A stretch of DNA of 64,000 nucleotides. Source: DASQMT01 sp963839615 (GTDB lineage: Bacteria > Actinomycetota > Thermoleophilia > Solirubrobacterales > Solirubrobacteraceae). The translations under genes were made by a program, and so were the position numbers. The notes below the pieces were generated by a model. The model ran no database searches and was not told where the DNA came from. It worked only from the letters and a program-made list of their open reading frames with translations. Below are positions 33,832 to 42,589 of the stretch, piece after piece. Positions within the stretch are counted from its first letter, which is position 1, and every line of letters begins with the position of its first letter. Where the stretch lies: positions 124,001 through 188,000 of the forward strand of contig CAWIVY010000010.1 in the NCBI GenBank assembly GCA_963839615.1, written 5' to 3'.

Positions 33832-35201
33832 GTGTCTCGCGCTACCCCGTTGTCCGCACGCTGAACGACCTGACGTTCCAACGCGAACAGGGGCCAGTGT
33901 CCGGGCACGCCCTTGAGCGCCTGCGAGCCGCGATCCTCGAAGCTCAGGCCGCTGCCGACGACGGTCCCGTAGGTCGTGCCGGAGGCGAGCACCTCGCCCG
34001 GGCCGGCGAGCGCGCCGACGCGCGCGGCTATGTGCACCGCCATGCCGCCCAGGTCGTCCCCGACCTGCTCGCACTCGCCCGTGTGCAGCCCGCAGCGCAA
34101 CACCATCCCGATCATCTCGGTCGCGCGCAGGATCGAGTCCGCGCAGCGGACCGCGCGGCTCGGGGCCCCGTCGAACGCGATCAGGAAGCCGTCGCCGATC
34201 GTCTTGACCTCGCGCCCGCCGAAACGCTTTATCTCGCGTCGCACGACCGCGTTGTGGGCGGCCAGCAGGTCGCCCCAGCGCTTGTCGCCGAGATCGGCGG
34301 CGCGTTCGGTGCCGCCGCAGACGTCGGTGAACACGACCGTCAGCAACGCCCGCTCGGTGCCGCCGCGGCGGCCGCCGGTGAGGAACTCCTCGATCTCGCC
34401 GAGGAACGCCTCGGTGTCCCCGAGCGTGGGCAGGCTGTCGTCGCCCTCGAGCCAGACCAGCTTCGCGCCCGGGATCCGCTCGGCCAGGTAGGCCGAGTGG
34501 CGCGGGTCGATCATGCGGTCGCCGCGCCGGTGCAGCACGAGCGTGGGCACCCGCAGGCTGCCCAGCAGGTCGCGCACGTCGACGTCGCCCAGGGTGCGCG
34601 TGAGCGCCGCCATCCCGCCGGGACTCGCCGACAGCCGCTGCAGCCGCGCCAGCCAGTCGCGCAGCCGCTCGTCGCCGGCGGCGCTCGGCGCGAGATCGTC
34701 CACGAGCGAGCCGTCGCCCCAGTTCTCGATCAGCCGGCGGGTGCGGGCGTCGCGCTGCTCGGGGGTGTCGAGCCAGGGCAGGTCGTCGCTGCGGGTCGTC
34801 CGCGCGAAGCCGGCGTAGAGGATCAGCGCGCCCGTGCGCTCGGGGTACTGCGACGCGAACTGGATCGCGAACGGCGTCGCCGCGCTGTACGCGTGCACCG
34901 CGGCGCGCTCCGATCCGACCGCGTCGAGGACCGCGACGAGGTCGTCGACCTCGTCGGCGAGCGCGAGCGGCCCGTTGAGCGGGTCCGACAGGCCGGTGCC
35001 GCGGCGGTCCATCAGGATCAGCCGCGCGAACTCCGCCTGGCGGTCGAACAGCCGCGCCAGCGCGGGCTCCTCCCAGAGGTGCTCGATGTGGGAGATCACC
35101 CCGGCGAGGAAGACGACGTCGATCGGCCCCTCGCCGTGCACCTGGTAGGCGATCGCGGTGTCGTCGCGCCGTGCGTATCGGGTCCGCGGGGGCACGCGCA
35201 C
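33828..35201 (-). CDS. Alpha/beta-hydrolase fused to class III adenylate cyclase
   Basis: 457 residues from GTG 35201 (GTG 35195 also possible). The N-terminal 280 residues are an alpha/beta-hydrolase with a degenerate elbow (VHAYSAATP instead of GxSxG). The C-terminal 170 residues are a cyclase homology domain: metal-site TVVFTDVCGGTERAADLG, substrate segment REVKTIGDGFLIAFD, and MAVHIAARVGALAGPGEVL, where the usual Asn of VNxAAR is His. The domain order is that of Mycobacterium Rv1900c (LipJ). It probably makes cAMP under control of the hydrolase-like domain. It is coupled to the DUF892 gene. Confidence 0.9.
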   Translation of the reverse strand: MRVPPRTRYARRDDTAIAYQVHGEGPIDVVFLAGVISHIEHLWEEPALARLFDRQAEFARLILMDRRGTGLSDPLNGPLALADEVDDLVAVLDAVGSERAAVHAYSAATPFAIQFASQYPERTGALILYAGFARTTRSDDLPWLDTPEQRDARTRRLIENWGDGSLVDDLAPSAAGDERLRDWLARLQRLSASPGGMAALTRTLGDVDVRDLLGSLRVPTLVLHRRGDRMIDPRHSAYLAERIPGAKLVWLEGDDSLPTLGDTEAFLGEIEEFLTGGRRGGTERALLTVVFTDVCGGTERAADLGDKRWGDLLAAHNAVVRREIKRFGGREVKTIGDGFLIAFDGAPSRAVRCADSILRATEMIGMVLRCGLHTGECEQVGDDLGGMAVHIAARVGALAGPGEVLASGTTYGTVVGSGLSFEDRGSQALKGVPGHWPLFALERQVVQRADNGVARDT

Positions 35202-35236
35202 AGCCTACGGTCGCGCGCCGTATCGTCCCGGCGGCC

Positions 35237-36025
35237 GTGGCTAGCGAGTGGTCCAACCGTGGCGCGAAGCGGGCCCGCGAGGCGCGCGCCGACCTCGGGC
35301 ACGCCGGCGCCGGGCCGCTGCCGGACGTGCTGGCGGCGATCGAGGGGCCGGGCCACGCGCACGTACTGCTGCTCGAGCTGCCCGCGGAGATCGCGGGCGC
35401 CCACATCGCGCGGCCCGGCCTCCCGCTGCTGCTCGTCAACGGCCGCCAGGCGCTCTCCCGCCAGCGCTTCACGCTCGCGCACGAGTTCGGCCATCACCGC
35501 ATGGGCCACGCCACCGTCGTCGACGGGCAGGACGCGATCAGCGGCAAGCTCACGCGCGACCGCAACGAGGTCTGCGCGAATGCGTTCGCAGCCGAGTTCC
35601 TGATGCCGCGCGCCGCCGTGGCCGCGTGGGCGGCCGAGCGCGTTCGCGGCGCCGTGACGCTCGAGGACGTGCTCGGACTCGCGCACGAGTACGGCGTCAG
35701 CGCGCAGGCGGGGCGTTATGCGCTCGAGACCGCGGGCGCGCTGCGCGACCGCCGCCGAGCCCGCCAGCTCGACGAGGAGATCGCGGACGAGATGCACCTC
35801 GAGCTCGCACGCTGGCTCGGGCTGCAGCCGCTCGCCGACGGGCTGGCCGATGCCGCGGCGACGCTGCCGCGCATCCCGCCCGCGCTGCGCGACAGCGCGC
35901 TGGGCGACTTTCTCGCGGGCGCGATCGGCGTCGAGGGCCTGGCGCGGCGGATCGACGCCGATCCCGGCGAGGTGCGGGCGATGCTCGCGGACCTCGGGCT
36001 CGACCGGCTCGTCCCCGGCGGTTGA
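35237..36025 (+). CDS. ImmA/IrrE-family metallopeptidase
   Basis: 262 residues from GTG 35237; TATCGT at 35221-35226 suggests leaderless transcription. The zinc motif HExxH is in RFTLAHEFGHHRMGH, and the third ligand Glu is in NAFAAEFLMPRAAV. ImmA/IrrE proteases cut Xre-type repressors or regulate DNA-damage responses. No Xre gene is directly adjacent here. The C-terminal 100 residues (helical) have no domain I recognise. Confidence 0.85.
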   Translation: MASEWSNRGAKRAREARADLGHAGAGPLPDVLAAIEGPGHAHVLLLELPAEIAGAHIARPGLPLLLVNGRQALSRQRFTLAHEFGHHRMGHATVVDGQDAISGKLTRDRNEVCANAFAAEFLMPRAAVAAWAAERVRGAVTLEDVLGLAHEYGVSAQAGRYALETAGALRDRRRARQLDEEIADEMHLELARWLGLQPLADGLADAAATLPRIPPALRDSALGDFLAGAIGVEGLARRIDADPGEVRAMLADLGLDRLVPGG

Positions 36026-36062
36026 GCGTCAAGTCGGGGCCGCGCGGGTCGATGACCCCGGT

Positions 36063-37685
36063 ATGGCGTCCCGTCTCCTGCGTACGTTGCTGCTCGCCTC
36101 GGCGGTCGTCGTCGCGCTCGCGACCGCGTATGCGATCACTTCGCTCAGGGCCAAGGCCGACGATGCGCGCATGACGCAGACGACGCTCGCCGACATCCGA
36201 GCCCATCTCAACGAGGCGAGCGCCCTCGAGTGGGAGGCTCGGGCCATCGGCGGGGCCGATGAGGAGATTCGGCAAGTACGACGCACGATCACCGCAGAGC
36301 TGCGGCTGCACTTCCGCAAGCTCAGCCGCATTGATCCGGACAACGCGAGTGACCATGGTCAGCTGCGCGAGCTGCTGACGGGATACGACTCAGCGGTGGA
36401 TGACATGTTCCGCGAGATCTCCCGCGACGACCTGCAACGCGCGGAGGAGATCGACGAGGGCCGCGTCGACCCGGCGTTCGACGCTCTGAGCGAGAAGCTC
36501 GCGTCGACCGAAAGCGAGGAAGGCGCGCAGGCTGTCGGGATCTACAAGTGGACCGCGTTCTGGACGTACTTCAGCCTCTGCGCCTCCGCGCTCGCTCTGA
36601 TCGCCCTGTTCTGGCGCTTCCGCCGCATCGAGCAGAAACGGACCAACGAGTACTCCCGTCGGTTGGAGCACGAGGCGACCCACGACCACCTCACCGGCCT
36701 GCCCAACCGCCGCCGGCTGATGGACGACCTCGACCGCCCGGGCGAGCGCCGGCTCCTCGCGTTCTTCGACCTGGACGGCTTCAAGGCCTACAACGACACC
36801 TACGGCCACGTCGAGGGCGACCTCATGCTCGAGCGCCTGAGCCGCAAGCTCGCCGACGCCGTCGCGGGGCGCGGCGTCGCCTACCGCCTCGGCGGCGACG
36901 AGTTCTGCGTCGTCGGACCGCTCGTGACCGACGAGGACGGCGACGCGCTCGTGATCGGTTCCGTCGACGCCCTCACCGAGGACGGCGAGGGATTCCAGGT
37001 GCGCGCCTCGTGGGGCTGCGTGCGGATGCCGGCCGAGGCCACGAGCAGTGCGGCGGCGCTCACGCTCGCCGACCAGCGGATGTACCACCACAAGGGCTCC
37101 GGCCGGTCCTCCGCCCGGCAACAGACGCGCGACCTCGTGCTGCGCGTCCTCGCCGAGCGTCGGCCCGACCTCCACGAGCACGTCAGCGAGGTCGCGGCGC
37201 TCGCGCTGGCGACGGGCGCGCGACTGGGGCTGGGCGAGATCGAGCTCGACGACCTCGTGCGCGCGGCCGAGCTGCACGACATCGGCAAGATCGCGATCCC
37301 GGACGCCATCATCGACAAGCCCGCCCCGCTCGACGACGAGGAATGGCGCTTCATGCGCCGCCATACGCTGATCGGCGAGGGCATGCTGAGCGCCGCGCCG
37401 GCGCTCACGTCCGTCGCCAAGGTGGTGCGCTCGAGCCACGAGCGCTTCGACGGCGCGGGCTACCCCGACGGGCTGGCCGGAGCAGCGATCCCGCTCGCCA
37501 GCCGCATCGTCTTCGTCTGCGACGCCTTCCACGCGATGACCTCGGCGCGCCCGTACGGGCCTGTGATGGCGGTGGACGAGGCGCTTACAGAGCTCGGCCG
37601 CTGCGCCGGCAGTCAGTTCGACCCGGAGGTCGTCGCCGCGTTCCGCGCGGCGCGAGCCGCCGCGGTCCTCACGCTCGTGGGCTAG
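36063..37685 (+). CDS. Membrane GGDEF HD-GYP cyclic-di-GMP protein
   Basis: 540 residues from ATG 36063. A first membrane helix (LLLASAVVVALATAYAI), an extracytoplasmic helical sensor (about 30-155) and a second helix (FWTYFSLCASALALIALFWR) make a 4HB-MCP-like input. The GGDEF domain has DHLTGLPNRRRL and LGGDEF near 277-281 and lacks an RxxD I-site. The HD-GYP domain has ELHDIGKIAIPDAI near 405 and ERFDGAGYPDGL near 465. Both c-di-GMP synthesis and hydrolysis are possible. Its stop overlaps that of the convergent VOC gene. Confidence 0.93.
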   Translation: MASRLLRTLLLASAVVVALATAYAITSLRAKADDARMTQTTLADIRAHLNEASALEWEARAIGGADEEIRQVRRTITAELRLHFRKLSRIDPDNASDHGQLRELLTGYDSAVDDMFREISRDDLQRAEEIDEGRVDPAFDALSEKLASTESEEGAQAVGIYKWTAFWTYFSLCASALALIALFWRFRRIEQKRTNEYSRRLEHEATHDHLTGLPNRRRLMDDLDRPGERRLLAFFDLDGFKAYNDTYGHVEGDLMLERLSRKLADAVAGRGVAYRLGGDEFCVVGPLVTDEDGDALVIGSVDALTEDGEGFQVRASWGCVRMPAEATSSAAALTLADQRMYHHKGSGRSSARQQTRDLVLRVLAERRPDLHEHVSEVAALALATGARLGLGEIELDDLVRAAELHDIGKIAIPDAIIDKPAPLDDEEWRFMRRHTLIGEGMLSAAPALTSVAKVVRSSHERFDGAGYPDGLAGAAIPLASRIVFVCDAFHAMTSARPYGPVMAVDEALTELGRCAGSQFDPEVVAAFRAARAAAVLTLVG

Positions 37686-38062
37686 GGCGCGTAGCGGTGG
37701 TGGATCGCCAGCGCGTTGCCGTCCGGGTCCTCGAAGAAGGCCTGGAAGCAGACGCCGGAGTCGAGCGTCTCGCCCTTGAACGTCACTCCGCGCGACTCGA
37801 GCTCGGTGCGGGCCGCGTCGAAGTCCTCGACGTGCAGCTCGATCGGGTGGCCGTGGGCGCGGAACTCGATCCCGAATGCGTCCGACTGCATCACGGCGAT
37901 CGTCAGGTTGCCGGTCTCGAACTCGCCCGCGGGCATGTTCCCCCAGCGCGTGGACAGCGGCAGCCCGAGCACGTCGCCGTAGAAGGCGGCCGCGGCATCG
38001 AAGTCCCGCGTCGGGACGGTGATGAAGTCGGTGCCGGTGATCAGGGGCGTGGGGGATGTCAT
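37682..38062 (-). CDS. VOC/glyoxalase-family protein
   Basis: 126 residues from ATG 38062, with AAGGA 9 nt upstream. Paired beta-alpha-beta-beta-beta modules are evident: ITVPTRDFDAAAAFYGDVLG, then HPIELHVEDFDAARTELESR and ending FFEDPDGNALAIHHRYAP. Potential metal ligands (His, Glu) are in place. The function could be a dioxygenase, isomerase or resistance protein. The frame stays open upstream into a truncated SnoaL-like segment. Confidence 0.85.
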   Translation of the reverse strand: MTSPTPLITGTDFITVPTRDFDAAAAFYGDVLGLPLSTRWGNMPAGEFETGNLTIAVMQSDAFGIEFRAHGHPIELHVEDFDAARTELESRGVTFKGETLDSGVCFQAFFEDPDGNALAIHHRYAP

Positions 38063-38278
38063 GGGGTCGATCCTTGTTCGGATGGGAGGGGCTCGCCAGG
38101 CCAGGAAGCCGGCGACGGTGGCCTCGCGGTCGCGCACCGCGCCGCGCGGGGTGATCGGGTTGGGGAGCTCCGTGAGCCGGAGCTCGGGATGCAGCACCGC
38201 GAGCAGGTCCTCGGCGGACGAGCCGAGGTCGGCGACGATCTCGAAAGAACGCTTGACGACAGCGGCCGGATCGGTCAC
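38063..38278 (-). pseudogene. Truncated SnoaL/NTF2-like gene fused in frame to VOC gene
   Basis: From GTG 38278 the frame encodes VTDPAAVVKRSFEIVADLG, then AVLHPELRLTELPNPI and RGAVRDREATVAGFLAW, which is the first half (about 60 residues) of a SnoaL/NTF2-like protein. It then runs through a short non-homologous link into the VOC gene's own ATG without a stop. A normal SnoaL-like protein needs about 60 more residues, so this looks like a deletion remnant. A real fusion protein of 198 residues cannot be excluded. Confidence 0.6.
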
Positions 38279-38429
38279 GGCGGCATCCTCGCACGGCGCG
38301 GCTAGCGGTGACGCGCGGCTCGTGACCCCCGGCTTGCGCCTTGGCGGTCGCACCGGCTCGCGGCGCCAACCCGGATTGCGACGTTGCCCGCGCTCGCCCG
38401 GACCCGCCTCCCTCGATGCCGCAGTTCAG

Positions 38430-39068
38430 CTAGCGCCCGCCGAGGAACAGGTCGTCGACCTCGTCGCGACCCTCGCCTCCTGGCGCCTCCAGCGCGTCGC
38501 CGAGCAGCTCGAGGTGGCGCCGGGACGCGTCCGCTGCGTCCTCGCCGGCGCGGAACACGGGCGCCGTGGCCGGACCCCAGCCGCTGATGTCGCCGGCGCC
38601 CTCGAGCTCGCCGCGCGGGACCCGCAGCACGCGGGCGAGCGCGTCGAACACGCGCCGCGAGATGCGCGCAGGCTCGAGCGCGCCGTCCTCGAGGCGCTCG
38701 ATGTAGTTGGCGGTCTTGGCCTCGCGGTCGCCCGGGAGGCCGAGCGCGGCGACCAGCTCGGCCGCCAGCTGCGCCGTCGTGAGCGAGCAGCGCTCGCGCA
38801 GGCGCGGCAGCAACGCCGGCAGCAGCCCGCCGCGCTCGCCGGACGCGGCCAGCGCCCCGGCCACGATCGGCTCGGCGCGGATCGCGGCGAGGTCGGCCTC
38901 GGCGTAGCTCGGCGTCGGCGCGAAGCTCAGGTACGCGAGCAGCTCCTCGGCCAGCTCCGCGCGCTCCTCGGCGGGCGCGCGCGCGAGGTGCTCGTCGACG
39001 TCCGGGCGCCCGCCGGCGTTCCAGGCATCGATGAACTCGCTCAGGATCCGCTCACGCTCGGAGGCCAC
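38430..39068 (-). CDS. Sigma-factor partner protein with Xre-like segment
   Basis: 212 residues from GTG 39068 (GGAGAGGATCC upstream), overlapping the ECF sigma gene by 17 bp. The N-terminal half is acidic and helical (PAEERAELAEELLAYLSFAP). The middle has an Xre-like helix pattern, TAQLAAELVAALGLPGDREA and NYIERLEDGALEPARISRRV. The tight coupling suggests a regulator of the sigma factor, perhaps an anti-sigma-like protein, but no known anti-sigma domain or membrane segment is visible. Confidence 0.72.
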   Translation of the reverse strand: MASERERILSEFIDAWNAGGRPDVDEHLARAPAEERAELAEELLAYLSFAPTPSYAEADLAAIRAEPIVAGALAASGERGGLLPALLPRLRERCSLTTAQLAAELVAALGLPGDREAKTANYIERLEDGALEPARISRRVFDALARVLRVPRGELEGAGDISGWGPATAPVFRAGEDAADASRRHLELLGDALEAPGGEGRDEVDDLFLGGR

Positions 39069-39720
39069 GGAGGATCCTCTCCATCTGCTTGCCGCCGCGG
39101 CTGCGGCGGGCGTACACGTTGTCCGGCGAGATCCCGAGCCGCTGGACGATCTCCTCGCCGGAGAGCTTCTCGACCCAGGTCAACTCCAGCACCTCCCTGT
39201 AGTTCTCGTTTGGCACCTGGGCGATCGCCCAGGCGACGAGCTGCTCGGCCTCGAGCCGGCTGAGCTCGGACTCGACGGCCGCGCCCGCCCGCTCGCGCAG
39301 CTCGGCGTCGTACGCGGCGAGCGCCGCGTCATAGGGTCCGGCCGTGCCCTCGGGGTCGAACGTCTCGTCGAAGCTCCCCGCGGCGCGCCTGTCGTGGCGC
39401 AGCTCCCTGCGCCCGTAGTCCCTGCACGCGTTCTGCACGCACGTCACGAGCGCCGCGCGGAACTGGCCGATCTCGCGATTGCGGAAGCCCGCGCCCATCG
39501 CGATCACGCGCAGGTAGGCCTCGTTCGCCGCGCTGCCCCACTCGTGCTCGGGGAGGCCCGGGCCTCCGGGCGTGAAGCGGAAGGCCTTGACGATCTGCTG
39601 CACGCGGTCGAAGTTGTTCACCGCCAGCGCCTGCCACAGCTCGGCGGCCAGCTCGCGCTCGCCCCGGTCGTGGGCATCGGCGTAGCGCCGGAGCAGCAGC
39701 GGATCGGGGTCGCTCGCCAT
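39052..39720 (-). CDS. ECF-type sigma factor
   Basis: 222 residues. Region 2 is weakly conserved (SAANEAYLRVIAMGAGFRNR, then FRAALVTCVQNACRDYGRRE). Region 4 is clear: VPNENYREVLELTWVEKLSG followed by EEIVQRLGISPDNVYARRSR. It has no C-terminal extension. The following gene overlaps it and probably modulates it. The nearest leftward cargo genes are the SnoaL/VOC remnants, so the regulon is not obvious from context. Confidence 0.85.
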   Translation of the reverse strand: MASDPDPLLLRRYADAHDRGERELAAELWQALAVNNFDRVQQIVKAFRFTPGGPGLPEHEWGSAANEAYLRVIAMGAGFRNREIGQFRAALVTCVQNACRDYGRRELRHDRRAAGSFDETFDPEGTAGPYDAALAAYDAELRERAGAAVESELSRLEAEQLVAWAIAQVPNENYREVLELTWVEKLSGEEIVQRLGISPDNVYARRSRGGKQMERILRGLRA

Positions 39721-39761
39721 TCAAGCTCCAGGGTCGCGCCGGGGCAACGCGATCTGACAGC

Positions 39762-40598
39762 TCATGACTTCAGCAGCAGCGCCTTCTGCTCCTCGACGTC
39801 GAACGGCGCCGGCGGCCAGCCCAGCCCGAGCTCCTCGAGCCGCTCGATCAGCAGGCTGCCGATCGCCCAGTTGCGGTACCACTTGCGGTCGGCCGGGACG
39901 ACGTACCACGGCGCCGCGTCGGAGCTGCAGCGCTCGATCGCGTCCTCGTAGGCGTGCTGGAACCCGTCCCACAGCGCGCGGTCCTCGAGGTCTGCGGGAC
40001 GGTACTTCCAGTGCTTGGTAGGGTCGCCGAGCCGCGCCAGAAGCCGCTCGCGCTGCTCTTCGGGGGAGATGTGCAAGAAGCACTTGACGATCAGCGTGCC
40101 CTGGGCGGCGAGCCGCTCCTCGAACCGGTTGATGGCCGTGTACCGCCGCGCCCATGTGCGGCGGTCGACGAGCTTGCGCACGCGCACCGCGACGACGTCC
40201 TCGTAGTGCGAGCGGTCGAAGACTCCGAGCATGCCGGGCTCCGGGAGCTCCCTGCGGATCCGCCAGAGGAAGTGGTGCGAGAGCTCCTCGGGTGTCGGCT
40301 TGCGGAACGCGACGACGTGCACGCCGGCGGGGTCGACCTGGCCGACGACGTGCTTGACCGTGCCGCCCTTGCCGGAGGTGTCCATCCCCTGCAGCACGAG
40401 CAGCACGCTGCGCGAGCCGCCGCTGCGCCCCTCCGCGTAGAGCTGCTCCTGGAGCGTGGCGATCCGCTCGGCCTGCTCGGGCTGGATCTTCTGGGCGTCG
40501 GCCTTCTTGCCGCTGAATCCCGGCTTGCCGCGCGCGTCGATCGCGCTGAGGTCGACGCCGCCCCCGGGCGCCCGCAGCAGGTCGCCGATCTTCCCCAT
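39762..40598 (-). CDS. Polyphosphate kinase 2 family protein
   Basis: 278 residues. Walker A is QGMDTSGKGG (about 70-79), Walker B is GVFDRSHYEDV (about 125-135), and the lid region contains RLLARLGDPTKHWKYRPADL. This is a single-domain PPK2, which transfers phosphate between polyphosphate and nucleoside mono- or diphosphates. The C-terminal WYVVPADRKWYRNWAIG is typical. It stands alone, divergent from the enoyl-reductase-like gene 19 bp away. Confidence 0.93.
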   Translation of the reverse strand: MGKIGDLLRAPGGGVDLSAIDARGKPGFSGKKADAQKIQPEQAERIATLQEQLYAEGRSGGSRSVLLVLQGMDTSGKGGTVKHVVGQVDPAGVHVVAFRKPTPEELSHHFLWRIRRELPEPGMLGVFDRSHYEDVVAVRVRKLVDRRTWARRYTAINRFEERLAAQGTLIVKCFLHISPEEQRERLLARLGDPTKHWKYRPADLEDRALWDGFQHAYEDAIERCSSDAAPWYVVPADRKWYRNWAIGSLLIERLEELGLGWPPAPFDVEEQKALLLKS

Positions 40599-40617
40599 CC
40601 GCGGAGGCTAGCCGAGC

Positions 40618-41793
40618 ATGCCTGACGAGCGGCCGTTCGACGTCGTCCTCTTCGGCGCCACGGGATTCACCGGTGGCCTGACGGCCGAGTATCTGGCGGG
40701 CCATGCCCCCGAGGGCACCCGGTGGGCGCTGGCCGGCCGCAGCCCCGACAAGCTCGCGGCGGTGCGCGAGCGCCTCGCGGCGATCGACCCGGAATGCGCG
40801 GCGATCGAGCTCCTGCACGCCGACGTCGACGACGCGGAGTCGATGCGCTCGGTCGCCGAGCGCACCTACGTGGTCGCCACGACGGTCGGGCCGTACCAGC
40901 GCTTCGGCGAGCCGCTCGTCGCCGCGTGCGCGGAGGCCGGCACCGACTACGCCGACCTGACCGGCGAGCCGGAGTTCGTCGACCGCATGTACGTCAACCA
41001 CCACGCGGCGGCCGTCGCGACCGGCGCGCGGATCGTGCACGCGTGCGGGTTCGACTCGATCCCGCACGACCTCGGCGTGCTGTTCACCGTCGAGCAGCTG
41101 CCGGAGGGCGTGCCGCTCGTCGTGCGCGGCTTCGTGAGCGCCGGCGGCAGGCTCTCGGCGGGAACGCTCCACTCCGCGGTGCTCGGGTTCTCGCGCGCGC
41201 GCCAGACCGGTGCGGCACACCTCGCGCGGCGCCGCATCGAGCCGCGGCCGGCGCGCAAGGTCTCGTCGCTCAAGGACCCCGTGCGCTACGAGCGCTCGCT
41301 CGGCGCCTGGGCGCTGCCGCTGCCGACGATCGACCCGCAGGTGGTCAAGCGCTCGGCCGGCGCGCTCGAGCGCTACGGGCCCGAGTTCTCCTACGGCCAC
41401 TACGCCGCCGTGAAGCAGCTGCCCGTGGCGCTCGGGGCGATCGGGGGCGTCGGCGCGGTGTTCGCGCTCGCCCAGCTGCCGCCTACGCGCTCTTGGATGC
41501 TGGCGCGGGTGCAGTCCGGCGACGGCCCGTCGCCCGAGCGGCGCGAGCGCAGCTGGTTCAAGGTCCGCTTCATCGGCGAGGGCGGCGGCCGGCGCGTCGT
41601 GACGGAGGTGGCCGGGGGTGACCCGGGCTACGGCGAGACGGCCAAGATGCTCGCCGAATCGGCGCTCTGCCTCGCCACGGACGACCTCCCGCCCACCGCC
41701 GGCCAGGTCACGACCGCGGTCGCGATGGGCGACGCGTTGATCGAGCGCCTGCAGCGGCAGGGCATCACGTTCAACCTGCTCGAGTCGAGCTGA
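40618..41793 (+). CDS. Saccharopine dehydrogenase-like/trans-acting enoyl reductase family protein
   Basis: 391 residues. The N-terminal NAD(P)-binding fold is FDVVLFGATGFTGGLTAEYL, followed by WALAGRSPDKLAAVRERL and VVATTVGPYQRFGEPLVAAC. The VHACGFDSIPHDLGVLFTVE segment is characteristic of the Rv2449c/Rv2953 group, which in mycobacteria reduces enoyl groups during lipid synthesis. No polyketide synthase is nearby, so the substrate is open. The last 23 bp overlap the convergent MBL gene. Confidence 0.87.
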   Translation: MPDERPFDVVLFGATGFTGGLTAEYLAGHAPEGTRWALAGRSPDKLAAVRERLAAIDPECAAIELLHADVDDAESMRSVAERTYVVATTVGPYQRFGEPLVAACAEAGTDYADLTGEPEFVDRMYVNHHAAAVATGARIVHACGFDSIPHDLGVLFTVEQLPEGVPLVVRGFVSAGGRLSAGTLHSAVLGFSRARQTGAAHLARRRIEPRPARKVSSLKDPVRYERSLGAWALPLPTIDPQVVKRSAGALERYGPEFSYGHYAAVKQLPVALGAIGGVGAVFALAQLPPTRSWMLARVQSGDGPSPERRERSWFKVRFIGEGGGRRVVTEVAGGDPGYGETAKMLAESALCLATDDLPPTAGQVTTAVAMGDALIERLQRQGITFNLLESS

Positions 41794-42589
41794 GCTCCCC
41801 GCGCAGCGCGTGCCCGTAGCGCTCGGCCGAGCGCATCACGACGTCCTTGGCGCCGGACGGGATGATCCGGTCCCACCAGGCGCCGTAGATCGTGGCGAAC
41901 TCGAACGGCTCCACCGCGGCCGCGATCGCCCGGACCTCGGCCTCGGGGAGCGGCACCAGGTTGGGGTAGCTCCACATGAACCCGACGTGCGAGCGGTCGG
42001 GGATGACCTGGATGATGTCGCCGGTGAGCAGCTCGCCCGCGCCGTCGGCGCGGTGCAGCATCGCGCCGCCGGGAAAGTGCCCGCCGCCGCGCACGAGCGT
42101 CAGCCCGTGGCCGAGCTCGAGCACGTCGCCCTCCCAGTGGCGGATCGCGGCGTCCGGTCGCATGACCCACTCCGCGTCGGCGGCGTGCAGGTGGATCGGG
42201 CAGTCGAAGCGGTGGGCCCACTCGACCATGCCGGAGTAGTAGTGCGGGTGCGAGATCGCGATCGCGGCCAGCCCGCCGCGGCGCTCGACCTCGTCCGCGG
42301 TGGCGTCGTCGAGCAGCGTGATGCAGTCCCACATCAGGTTCGAGTCGCCATACGGGACGAGCAGCGCGCGCTGGCCGATCGCGAACCCCGGCGCGGTGCC
42401 GACGCCGACGAGCGTGCCCTCGTCGCGGAACTCGTTCGCGCTGCCGGCGCCCAGCTCCTCGAGCGTCGTCCAGCGCTGGCCGGAGGCCGGGACGTACTGG
42501 CGCGGGTCGAGGCAGATCGGGCACTCGGCCGGCGGGTCTTCGCTGTCGGGATACTGGGTGCCGCAGGTCACGCAGATGAATCGCTCCAT
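41771..42589 (-). CDS. MBL-fold hydrolase with N-terminal rubredoxin-like zinc knuckle
   Basis: 272 residues from ATG 42589. Residues 1-30 hold two CxxC pairs (FICVTCGTQYPDS and AECPICLDPRQYV), a rubredoxin-like knuckle. The rest is a metallo-beta-lactamase fold with a divergent first motif (AIAISHPHYYSGMVEW) and later GGGHFPGGAMLHR and LLTGDIIQVIPDR. Binuclear metal binding may be altered because the usual HxHxDH is incomplete. The start codon is 23 bp from that of the divergent stress-protein gene. Confidence 0.86.
   Translation of the reverse strand: MERFICVTCGTQYPDSEDPPAECPICLDPRQYVPASGQRWTTLEELGAGSANEFRDEGTLVGVGTAPGFAIGQRALLVPYGDSNLMWDCITLLDDATADEVERRGGLAAIAISHPHYYSGMVEWAHRFDCPIHLHAADAEWVMRPDAAIRHWEGDVLELGHGLTLVRGGGHFPGGAMLHRADGAGELLTGDIIQVIPDRSHVGFMWSYPNLVPLPEAEVRAIAAAVEPFEFATIYGAWWDRIIPSGAKDVVMRSAERYGHALRGELSSTRAG

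Noticed and set aside
41040..41075. tRNA T-loop-like GGTTCGACTC
   Set aside because: It lies inside a conserved coding segment and no cloverleaf can be formed around it.
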